Shown here: one piece after another, positions 1 through 5,854 of the stretch
Position numbering within the stretch: the first letter of the stretch is position 1
How the letters are laid out: every line of letters starts with the position of its first letter
Assembly (NCBI GenBank): GCA_905215395.1
Contig: CAJMQA010000223.1
Span: forward strand, 1 to 5,854
DNA: 5,854 nt
From: an uncultured bacterium
GTDB taxonomy: Bacteria > Bacteroidota > Bacteroidia > Bacteroidales > Marinifilaceae
Direction of reading: 5' to 3'
Position numbers and translations under genes: made by a program
The notes under the pieces: model-generated
Databases searched by the model: none
What the model was told of the DNA's origin: nothing
The model's input: the letters and a program-made list of their open reading frames with translations, nothing else

Positions 1-609
1 GGTCCCGGTTGCCAGCAGGCCGCTTTCAGGGCATTGCTCGGTGTTTTTGCTTTGCCAGAAACAACTGCAGAGATTTTTCGGATCTGGAAAACACAGAAGC
101 CTTATGCTGGTTTGTCTTTGTCTGAAAGTGATTATATGAAAATGGCCTATGAACTGGCTATACGTATGCCTGAACAATATGAAGAGTTATATTCTATACA
201 GAGTAAACGGATCGGAGATCCTGACCGGCAGAAAGAGTTCGGTTTTATTGCCCGGGCTGTGGTGCCTGAAGCCGGAAGCAGGGATTCCCTGTTCTCTTCC
301 CTGTTGATACCGGAGAACAGAAGAATCGAACCTTGGGTTACTCAGGTGATGTATTATCTGAATCATCCTTTGCGACAAAAAGAATCTATCAAATATATTC
401 TCCCGGCTCTGGAAGAGTTGCTGGAGGTGCAGCGTACCGGAGATATCTTTTTTCCGAAGAACTGGGTCTCTGCCTGTCTGGGGGGACACAACAGCATAGA
501 AGCTGCCTTGGTTGTGGAAGAATTTTTGCGTGAACATACCGATTATCCGGTTTTGCTTAAAAACAAAATATTACAAAGCGCCGACCCGCTTTTTCGTCTG
601 AAGGATTGA
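1..609 (+). CDS. M1-family aminopeptidase-like protein, C-terminal part (5' end outside window)
   Basis: The reading frame is open from the first base and ends at TGA 607-609, so this is the last 202 codons of a longer gene. A TTG at 34 is not a credible start because the frame continues upstream of it. The residues resemble the helical C-terminal region of bacterial M1 zinc aminopeptidases: a stretch around RIEPWV followed by YLNHPLRQKESIKYI, then LEELLEVQRTGDIFFPKNW, a GHNS segment, and an ending with KNKILQSADPLFR. This family removes N-terminal residues from peptides. The zinc site (HExxH...E) and the GxMEN motif would lie upstream and cannot be checked here. No membrane segment is visible. 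The next gene begins about 43 bp downstream with no terminator between, so read-through into it is possible, although the functions look unrelated. The family call comes from remembered similarity of the tail, not from catalytic residues. Confidence 0.7.
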   Translation, partial: GPGCQQAAFRALLGVFALPETTAEIFRIWKTQKPYAGLSLSESDYMKMAYELAIRMPEQYEELYSIQSKRIGDPDRQKEFGFIARAVVPEAGSRDSLFSSLLIPENRRIEPWVTQVMYYLNHPLRQKESIKYILPALEELLEVQRTGDIFFPKNWVSACLGGHNSIEAALVVEEFLREHTDYPVLLKNKILQSADPLFRLKD

Positions 610-633
610 GAGTTGGCAAACAAAATTATTCAT

Positions 634-643
634 TGTACGTACA
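634..643. promoter_or_regulatory. 10-bp perfect palindrome upstream of copA, possible operator
   Basis: TGTACGTACA reads identically on both strands and lies 9 bp before the preferred ATG of the copper ATPase, in the only gap between it and the aminopeptidase gene. A dimeric regulator could bind here, and copper pumps are commonly metal-regulated. The half-site order (TGTA-CG-TACA) is the reverse of the CopY-type box TACAnnTGTA, and no regulator gene is in the window. Operator function is an inference from position and symmetry alone. Confidence 0.25.
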
Positions 644-652
644 GTGGAGAAA

Positions 653-2890
653 ATGAAAGCTATGACTGAAAATCAGGAAGAAAAAAAGATATTTTATGTG
701 ACCGGCATGAGTTGTGCCGGTTGTGCAGCCAATGTCGAACAGGCTCTGTCCGGAACGGAGGGAGTGAAGGAGGCAAAAGTGAATTTTGCTGCTTCGACAG
801 TGATGGTGGATTACGATAAAACCCGGCTGACACCATCTGATCTTCAGCAGGTTGTGCAGGATGCCGGATATGATCTGGTGCTGGAGGATGACGGAGAAGG
901 GAATCAGGCTGAACTTTTGCAGCAGGAGGCTTACCGGAAGCTGAAATGGAAGACAATTGGTGCCATCGTGTTGTCATTGCCGGTGTTTATTATCGGAATG
1001 TTTTTTATGCATATGCACTATGGGAACTGGATTATGTTGGTGTTTACCCTGCCTGTGCTGCTGGTCTTCGGCCGTGATTTTTATATCAATGCCTGGAAAC
1101 AGCTCAAACACGGGCATGCGAATATGGATACCCTGGTGGCTGTCAGTACGGGAATTGCTTTTTTATTCAGCCTGTTTAATACACTCTGGCCTGAATATTG
1201 GATCAGCAGGGGACTGGAACCTCATGTCTATTATGAAGCCTCTGCGGTCATCGTGGCTCTGATTCTGTTGGGGCGCCTGCTGGAAAGCCGGGCGAAATCC
1301 AATACTTTTACAGCTATCCGGAAACTGATCAGTCTGCAACCCAAGCAGGTCATCCGGGTGCTGGATGACGGGACGGAACAGACCATTCCGGTCAAGGCCG
1401 TTCAGGAAGGGGATATCTTATTGGTAAAGCCGGGGGATAAGATTCCTGTGGACGGAGTTGTGTCTGAAGGTGTTTCTTTTGTGGATGAAAGTATGATTAC
1501 CGGTGAGCCTGTCCCGGTGGAGAAAGTAACGGGAACCCATGTATTTGCCGGGACCATAAACCAGAAGGGAAGCTTTCGCTTTATGGCCGAAAAGGTAGGG
1601 AACGAGACTGTATTGGCGCAGATCATCAAGATGGTGCAGGAGGCTCAGGGAAGCAAGGCGCCTGTCCAGCAACTGGTAGATAAGATTGCCGGGATTTTTG
1701 TTCCGGTGGTGATCGGGATTGCCATTGTCACATTTATCGTCTGGATGGTAGTGGGGGGAGAACTGGCTTTTACGCATGCCCTGCTCACCTCAGTGACCGT
1801 ATTGGTGATCGCCTGTCCTTGTGCTTTAGGATTGGCAACCCCGACTGCTATTATGGTTGGGATCGGAAAAGGGGCTGAGAACAATATATTGATCCGCGAT
1901 GCCGAGAGCCTGGAACAGTTGTGTAAAGTGACCGCTATGGTATTGGATAAAACCGGAACTATCACCGAGGGGAAACCGGTGGTGACCGATATCCTCTGGA
2001 AGCCGGATATCGAAGTTACGCGTTATATGCCTGTGTTGCTCTTTATGGAGAGTCGTTCGGAGCATCCTTTGGCAGAAGCTGTTGTGAATCACCTGATCGG
2101 GGAAGGTGTGTCTGCAAGCCTGAAAGGGGAGTTTGAGAGTATTACCGGACAGGGAGTCCGTGCAGTTGTGGAAGGAGAGAATTATTTTATCGGGAACCGC
2201 CGTCTGTTAGAGGCCAATCAGATTCAGTGGGATACAGATCAGGCAGAACGGGCGGATGCTTGTAGCCTGGATGGAAAAACGGTGGTGTATTTTGCCGATG
2301 GCCGGAGAGTATTGGCCCTGATTGCCATTGCTGACCGGATTAAGGAAGGCTCTGTACAGGCCATTCAGCGTTTACAGAAAGACGGGATTGACGTATATAT
2401 GCTGACGGGTGACAATACAGTTACGGCCAGAGCAGTGGCCGATAGTATCGGCTTAAGGCATTATAAGGCGGAAGTAATGCCTGCCGATAAAGCTGATTTT
2501 GTGAAGGAATTGCAGCAGAAAGGGGCCATTGTGGCCATGGTTGGGGATGGTATCAATGATTCCCAGGCTTTGGCACAGGCCGATGTAAGTATTGCTATGG
2601 GAAAAGGTTCGGACATTGCTATCGATGTGGCAAAGATCACCCTGATCACTTCCGATCTGAATGCCATTCCGAAAGCCTGGACCCTGTCGCGGCAGACTGT
2701 GTCTGCTATCCGGCAGAATCTGTTCTGGGCTTTTATCTATAACCTGATCGGGATTCCTTTGGCTGCCGGGGTATTGTACTCCTGCTGCGGCTTCTTGCTC
2801 AATCCGATGATTGCTGCTGTGGCGATGGCTGCCAGCTCTGTTTCTGTGGTATCGAACAGCCTCCGGATTAAAAGGAAAAGATTGCAGTGA
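653..2890 (+). CDS. copA: Cu(+)-translocating P1B-type ATPase (CopA-like)
   Basis: Inner-membrane pump that uses ATP to move Cu(+) out of the cytoplasm. With the ATG at 653 it has 745 residues, normal for a single-HMA CopA. One N-terminal HMA domain (about 12-77) carries GMSCAGC with Cys21 and Cys24. Hydrophobic segments lie near 99-120, 127-143, 158-179, 195-213, 346-368, 374-402, 687-710 and 711-733, giving the eight expected. The actuator TGE is at 283-285, the CPC metal site in TM6 at 388-390, the phosphorylated Asp432 in DKTGT, the HP pair at 471-472, TGD at 585-587 and GDGIND at 631-636. Tyr696-Asn697 in TM7 and MxxSS at 725-729 in TM8 complete the Cu(+)-specific (P1B-1) signature. A short MHMH stretch lies just after TM1. 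A GTG at 644 and an ATG at 662 are in frame. ATG 653 is preferred over GTG, but 662 is equally credible and still precedes the HMA domain. No frameshift or missing key residue is seen. Confidence 0.96.
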   Translation: MKAMTENQEEKKIFYVTGMSCAGCAANVEQALSGTEGVKEAKVNFAASTVMVDYDKTRLTPSDLQQVVQDAGYDLVLEDDGEGNQAELLQQEAYRKLKWKTIGAIVLSLPVFIIGMFFMHMHYGNWIMLVFTLPVLLVFGRDFYINAWKQLKHGHANMDTLVAVSTGIAFLFSLFNTLWPEYWISRGLEPHVYYEASAVIVALILLGRLLESRAKSNTFTAIRKLISLQPKQVIRVLDDGTEQTIPVKAVQEGDILLVKPGDKIPVDGVVSEGVSFVDESMITGEPVPVEKVTGTHVFAGTINQKGSFRFMAEKVGNETVLAQIIKMVQEAQGSKAPVQQLVDKIAGIFVPVVIGIAIVTFIVWMVVGGELAFTHALLTSVTVLVIACPCALGLATPTAIMVGIGKGAENNILIRDAESLEQLCKVTAMVLDKTGTITEGKPVVTDILWKPDIEVTRYMPVLLFMESRSEHPLAEAVVNHLIGEGVSASLKGEFESITGQGVRAVVEGENYFIGNRRLLEANQIQWDTDQAERADACSLDGKTVVYFADGRRVLALIAIADRIKEGSVQAIQRLQKDGIDVYMLTGDNTVTARAVADSIGLRHYKAEVMPADKADFVKELQQKGAIVAMVGDGINDSQALAQADVSIAMGKGSDIAIDVAKITLITSDLNAIPKAWTLSRQTVSAIRQNLFWAFIYNLIGIPLAAGVLYSCCGFLLNPMIAAVAMAASSVSVVSNSLRIKRKRLQ

Positions 2891-2921
2891 AAAGCTACAC
2901 TTTTATGGACTTTATAAGCTA

Positions 2922-2936
2922 ATTTGGGTAACAAAT
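2922..2936. repeat. Short inverted repeat ATTTG-GGTAA-CAAAT in the copA / HMA gap
   Basis: The 5-bp arms 2922-2926 and 2932-2936 are perfect reverse complements around a 5-nt centre, within the 87-bp AT-rich gap. The arms are too weak, and no T-run follows, for this to be an intrinsic terminator. It could be a small operator upstream of the HMA gene, or chance in AT-rich DNA. Confidence 0.2.
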
Positions 2937-2937
2937 C

Positions 2938-2946
2938 TATATTTTG
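2938..2946 (+). promoter_or_regulatory. Weak Bacteroidota-type -7 promoter element
   Basis: TATATTTTG resembles the Bacteroidota primary-sigma -7 element TAnnTTTG but has one extra base between TA and TTTG. It ends 31 bp before the ATG of the HMA gene, a sensible distance. No TTTG lies at the expected -33 spacing; the nearest upstream TTTG (2923-2926) is too close. An own promoter for the small genes is therefore possible but poorly supported, and co-transcription with copA is the alternative. Confidence 0.22.
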
Positions 2947-2977
2947 CGCGTTCGTATTGTAGAACTTCAAGAAAAAA

Positions 2978-3202
2978 ATGAGTATGGAAAAGAAGAAATT
3001 TAAAACCAATCTGAAATGTGGTAATTGTGTCGCCAAAGTAAAGACACAACTGGATGCTGCCGATCAGATCATCAGCTGGTCGGTTGACTTGAAAGATCCG
3101 AACCGGATACTGACAGTGGAAACGAATGACCCGGATATTGCTGCTGTTGTCGGAAAGATCCTGGCTGAAGCCGGCTATCGCTCCGAAGCATGCCCCGGGT
3201 AG
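2978..3202 (+). CDS. Small HMA-domain protein, CopZ-like putative copper chaperone
   Basis: A 74-residue soluble protein with a single heavy-metal-associated fold (predicted beta-alpha-beta-beta-alpha-beta). The metal loop has Cys14 and Cys17 in the sequence LKCGNC, followed by a helix (VAKVKTQLD), then WSVDL and LTVET strands and a second helix (IAAVVGKILAEAGY) typical of HMA domains. No signal peptide or membrane segment is present, so it should be cytosolic. Such proteins bind Cu(+) through the CxxC and can hand it to the HMA or membrane site of a CopA pump, which is the gene just upstream. The loop lacks the usual Met-x before the first Cys (Leu-Lys instead of Met-Thr/Ser), so metal preference is uncertain. 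An ATG at 2984 (codon 3) is an alternative start. Binding of another thiophilic metal, or a regulatory role, cannot be excluded. Confidence 0.88.
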   Translation: MSMEKKKFKTNLKCGNCVAKVKTQLDAADQIISWSVDLKDPNRILTVETNDPDIAAVVGKILAEAGYRSEACPG

Positions 3203-3234
3203 TTCCCGTATAAAACAACAAAAACAACTAAGCT

Positions 3235-3615
3235 ATGAACGACAAAATGAAAGGGAAACCCCAAGAAGAGAAGAGTGAGAAAGTGCATGCCGCGGGCGGT
3301 TGTAAAGGAGCATCCAAACCCGGGAAAAGCCAGAAGATGAAGGACGACCAGACGACTGAAGACGATATCGTAGGCGCTTCCAATTACGAGCGTGCAGAAA
3401 GTGACCAGTCGAAGGGTATTTTTGCCCAGCAGACGAAAGCCTATAACCGGGCTATGGATGAGATTACCAGGAATGACGATGAAAATGCGAAGGATAATCT
3501 TGCAGATTATATGGATGAGCTGAAAGAAGAGTCTGAGACTATCAGCCGCCCCTCACAGTTTTCACATCCCAACCGGAATGCCCAGGTGCATGGTCGCCGG
3601 GCTGCCAGACATTAA
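3235..3615 (+). CDS. Hydrophilic 126-residue protein of unknown function
   Basis: Not recognised as any known family. The ATG at 3235 follows an A-rich leader (ACAACAAAAACAACTAAGCT) of the kind seen before Bacteroidota genes, and the frame ends at TAA 3613-3615 just before a terminator. This placement, with no long competing frame here, supports a real gene. The protein has no hydrophobic segment or signal peptide. Residues 1-36 are rich in Lys, Gly and Glu and contain the only Cys (Cys23 in GGCKG). Residues 37-105 are mostly acidic and probably helical (Asp/Glu-rich, with NRAMDEITRNDDEN and YMDELKEESE). The tail from about 107 is basic with His111, His119 and His126. Much of it may be disordered. 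It lies 32 bp after the HMA gene with no terminator between, suggesting co-transcription, but a link to copper is only inferred from position. Confidence 0.72.
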   Translation: MNDKMKGKPQEEKSEKVHAAGGCKGASKPGKSQKMKDDQTTEDDIVGASNYERAESDQSKGIFAQQTKAYNRAMDEITRNDDENAKDNLADYMDELKEESETISRPSQFSHPNRNAQVHGRRAARH

Positions 3616-3620
3616 TATTG

Positions 3621-3672
3621 ATGAAGGTGTCCGGCAGGCAAAGTTTTGACTTTTGGACACCTTCATTTTTTT
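3621..3672 (+). terminator. Strong intrinsic terminator between convergent genes
   Basis: The perfect 12-bp inverted repeat ATGAAGGTGTCC (3621-3632) and GGACACCTTCAT (3655-3666) is followed by a run of seven T (3666-3672). It begins 5 bp after the stop of the 126-residue protein. The 22-nt loop contains a second small stem, AAAGT (3640-3644) pairing with ACTTT (3649-3653) around TTTG. On the minus strand the same hairpin lies directly after the stop of the AsmA-like gene, but only ATTAATG-type sequence follows instead of a T-run, so termination should be strongest for the plus-strand block and weaker in the other direction. Confidence 0.87.
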
Positions 3673-5854
3673 ATTTCTTGAATAAGTTCTGCAAACCTTT
3701 CAGAACATCTCCCTTCAGTTTCTTTTCAGCCTCTTTAGTGACGGCTTTGATGGCTTTGGATAAATCGGGTTTAATCACCGGCTTGCTCAATGTTCCTTCA
3801 ATCTTAGCATCTAAATCCAGAGTTTGTATGTTATCTGATCCGGGAATGGATTTCAACAGCTTGTTGATATCGTTGCCGAAGAATTTCCGGTTGACATTCA
3901 TGGAAAGGGTATAATCAAGCTGTCCGTCTACCGATTGTTTTCCGTATATGGTCACCGGATTTCCGGCGAAATGGGTCTTAAAAGGTTCTACAATGATATT
4001 TCCGTTTTCAAGTTTGAAATTGATCTTCAGCTGACTGATGCTTAAACGGCTGAGTTCTGCATTGTTCAGTACATTGGCCAGTTGATTCATGGCCGGATTA
4101 TCGTTGATCAGAATGCCTTTGGATTCCAGGTAACCGCCTCCGTTGGCTGTGGTCATCACCGGACTCATATCCTTGTCCAGTGTGGCGGCAAATTTCATGG
4201 CTGCGGATACCTGGCCGTTACAGTTCATCGCTACCGGAACGCTTTTCTTTATAAAAGTAAAGGCATGGTAGGCTGCATTGATATCGAAGTCGGAAATTTT
4301 CAGGTTGAAATCTACCAGGGGAGTTTTCGGATTGGCTGTACTATACAGGCCGTTCATGACCATATTCCCGTTCAGCATATCCATACTCAGATTTTTCAGG
4401 CTGGCAACTGCTTTGTCCAGACTGATATTTCCTTTCACATTCCGGATGTTCAGCTGATCGAACAGAATGGTGTTGATATTGGTCGTAAACTGCACATCGA
4501 TATTCTTCGGAATCTCCAGGGCTCCTTCGGATGCGCTCGGTTTTGCCGAAGTAGTTGAATCGGTTCTCAGGGTATCAGCCTTGGAGGCTTGCGCCTGTGC
4601 CACAATGAATTCGTTTAGATTGATGAGGTTCGAGCTTAGAGAAAAATTGCCTTTCAGGGTCTCATTCTTGAAAATATAGGGCAAATAGTTTGAAACATTG
4701 CCTTGCAGCGTGAAGTCGGAAGAATAAATCTTTGCCTGTAAATTGTTCAGATTCAGCCGGGCCGGAGTAATGACGATATTTCCCTGGGGAATAGAAATTC
4801 CTTTCGGGAATTCAGCATTCACGAATAATATGTCCTTGAAAAGGATATTTCCTTTGGCCACAAATTTTTCGTACTGTTCTTTTTCAATATATTGGTATTT
4901 TCCACTGAATGTCATGTCTGTGGTCAGACTGCCTTCCAGGGTGATATCCTTCAGCGGAAGTGCTTTTTTCAGGCTGGCAAAATTGATTACTCCTTTAGCA
5001 CCTCCGTCCAGTACGGGGTCATTCGGATTCAGTACATTCAGGAACATATTGAAAGGGTTTCCGGCAATATCGAACGACATCTTGTTCAGGTTGAGTTCCG
5101 TAGAATCCATGGAGCCTCCCGGATTGCTGACGTTCAGGTCGATATTGATCTTATTGATGGATTCCGGTAATTCCGGATATTTTACTGAGGCGTTGTTTAC
5201 CATCAGATTGGCCTGGAAGGTTGGCAGATGATTTTCATAATATTCCCCCTTCGCACTGGCATTCAGCTTGAAATCACCACTGGTTTCCAGTCCTTCAATA
5301 TGGTGTTGCAGGGCTTTCGGGACCAAAGCCAGCAGACTGGCAAACTTGGTGTCCGGAGCATTCAGTTGCAGGTCCATTTTGTATTTGTCGGCAGCAATAG
5401 CCACATTTCCTGTCAGATCGAGTTTCAGGTCGTTGATGGCCAGATCGTTTTTCCGGATGTCGAAACTCATTTCTTGCAGGTTGGCAGCCAGCTGCGCCTG
5501 CCAGTTGAGGTTGGTTTTATTTACCCATACACTGTTCTGATGGCGGTACGAAATATCCTTCAGGTTCAGCAATACGTCGATCAGGGTATTGGTCTCTGAG
5601 AAATTGCCGGATAACTTTAAGTCGATATCTGCAATACTGGCATAGGTCGAGTTTTTATAGTCGTTATATGCGATATACAGGCTTTCAATGGAGATATCAC
5701 TTAATTTTAATCCTTTCTCTGTTTTGTCGCTATCCTCTTCCGGCTTGGCTGTCTGGTTTCCGGTTTGAGTGGTGTCAGCTGCAATCAGAATATCCCAGTT
5801 GGCATTTCCGTTGGCAGACACTGTCGGGGTCAAACGGCAATTTTGCAACAGCAC
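3671..5854 (-). CDS. AsmA-family envelope protein, C-terminal part (5' end outside window)
   Basis: The frame runs from the right edge to TAA (complement of 3671-3673), giving 727 residues of a longer protein. The GTG at the edge is probably an internal Val codon, since the first residues (CRLTPTVSANGNANWDIL) already look like the middle of an AsmA N-terminal domain. The whole length is made of alternating hydrophobic/polar beta strands with recurring phrases of the type LNLNNLQAKIYSSDFTLQGN and LKNLSMDMLNGNMVMNGLYS, as in AsmA/TamB-like proteins that form a long lipid-binding groove. The last 200 residues match an AsmA-like C-terminal region (a GGGYLESKGILI turn, MNQLANVLNNAELSRLSI, YTLSMNVN). 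Two polar linkers, rich in Thr/Glu/Asp (about residues 27-48) and Ser/Thr/Ala (about 418-445), break it into blocks. It ends in a Lys-rich amphipathic helix. The N-terminal membrane anchor expected for the family is outside the window. The likely role is in envelope or outer-membrane lipid homeostasis in the periplasm, inferred from the family. Confidence 0.85.
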   Translation of the reverse strand: MLLQNCRLTPTVSANGNANWDILIAADTTQTGNQTAKPEEDSDKTEKGLKLSDISIESLYIAYNDYKNSTYASIADIDLKLSGNFSETNTLIDVLLNLKDISYRHQNSVWVNKTNLNWQAQLAANLQEMSFDIRKNDLAINDLKLDLTGNVAIAADKYKMDLQLNAPDTKFASLLALVPKALQHHIEGLETSGDFKLNASAKGEYYENHLPTFQANLMVNNASVKYPELPESINKINIDLNVSNPGGSMDSTELNLNKMSFDIAGNPFNMFLNVLNPNDPVLDGGAKGVINFASLKKALPLKDITLEGSLTTDMTFSGKYQYIEKEQYEKFVAKGNILFKDILFVNAEFPKGISIPQGNIVITPARLNLNNLQAKIYSSDFTLQGNVSNYLPYIFKNETLKGNFSLSSNLINLNEFIVAQAQASKADTLRTDSTTSAKPSASEGALEIPKNIDVQFTTNINTILFDQLNIRNVKGNISLDKAVASLKNLSMDMLNGNMVMNGLYSTANPKTPLVDFNLKISDFDINAAYHAFTFIKKSVPVAMNCNGQVSAAMKFAATLDKDMSPVMTTANGGGYLESKGILINDNPAMNQLANVLNNAELSRLSISQLKINFKLENGNIIVEPFKTHFAGNPVTIYGKQSVDGQLDYTLSMNVNRKFFGNDINKLLKSIPGSDNIQTLDLDAKIEGTLSKPVIKPDLSKAIKAVTKEAEKKLKGDVLKGLQNLFKK

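Noticed and set aside
34..609. Self-contained 191-residue gene starting at TTG 34
   Set aside because: The frame is open to base 1 and the sequence matches the tail of a larger enzyme, so the TTG is an internal Leu codon.
634..643. CopY-type copper box upstream of copA
   Set aside because: The CopY box is TACAnnTGTA; this site is TGTAnnTACA, so it was kept only as an unassigned palindrome.
2891..2920. Intrinsic terminator directly after copA
   Set aside because: The AGCT-containing segments here do not form a continuous stem and there is no T-run, so termination after copA is not supported.
2737..3036. Minus-strand 99-codon frame across the copA / HMA gap
   Set aside because: It overlaps the coding ends of both plus-strand genes, and its translation shows no family features.
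3618..3914. Plus-strand 98-codon frame starting in the terminator
   Set aside because: Its start lies inside the terminator hairpin and the rest is antisense to the conserved C-terminus of the AsmA-like protein.
4743..5231. Long plus-strand frame of 162 codons opposite the AsmA-like gene (also 4082-4558 and 5228-5599)
   Set aside because: These lie antisense to a clearly coding strand with family-like sequence. Their translations are low in recognisable structure, and no leader or start signal is seen.
1..5854. Mobile element, CRISPR array, tRNA or rRNA
   Set aside because: I found no transposase-like protein, terminal inverted repeats, regularly spaced repeats or cloverleaf-like segment; almost all of the window is coding.

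Overview
The window looks like ordinary chromosomal DNA from a Bacteroidota member, probably of the order Bacteroidales. The reasons are the style of the proteins (an M1 aminopeptidase tail, a single-HMA CopA, a roughly 70-residue HMA protein beginning with a lysine-rich stretch, and a large AsmA-like protein), the A-rich leaders and the lack of strong Shine-Dalgarno sites. No species is assigned.

Layout. Positions 1-609 (+) hold the C-terminal 202 codons of an M1-family aminopeptidase-like protein whose catalytic part lies upstream of the window. After a 43-bp gap with no visible terminator comes a complete Cu(+)-type P1B ATPase (653-2890, +). An 87-bp AT-rich gap follows, then a 74-residue HMA-domain protein (2978-3202, +) and, 32 bp further on, a 126-residue hydrophilic protein of unknown function (3235-3615, +). 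A strong hairpin plus T-run terminator (3621-3672) closes this block. The minus strand from 5854 down to 3671 is the C-terminal 727 codons of an AsmA-like envelope protein that converges on the same hairpin. Its start is outside the window.

How the genes fit together. The ATPase and the small HMA protein form a recognisable copper-handling pair: the pump exports Cu(+) across the inner membrane, and the small protein is a plausible cytosolic carrier or metal-binding partner. The 126-residue protein shares the same strand and terminator, so it may be an unrecognised accessory of the pair, but the sequence does not show a function. The aminopeptidase and the AsmA-like protein look like unrelated neighbours. 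There is no sign of a mobile element, RNA gene or CRISPR array. The most unusual items are the uncharacterised 126-residue protein, the atypical metal-loop context of the HMA protein, and a 10-bp perfect palindrome just before the copA start.
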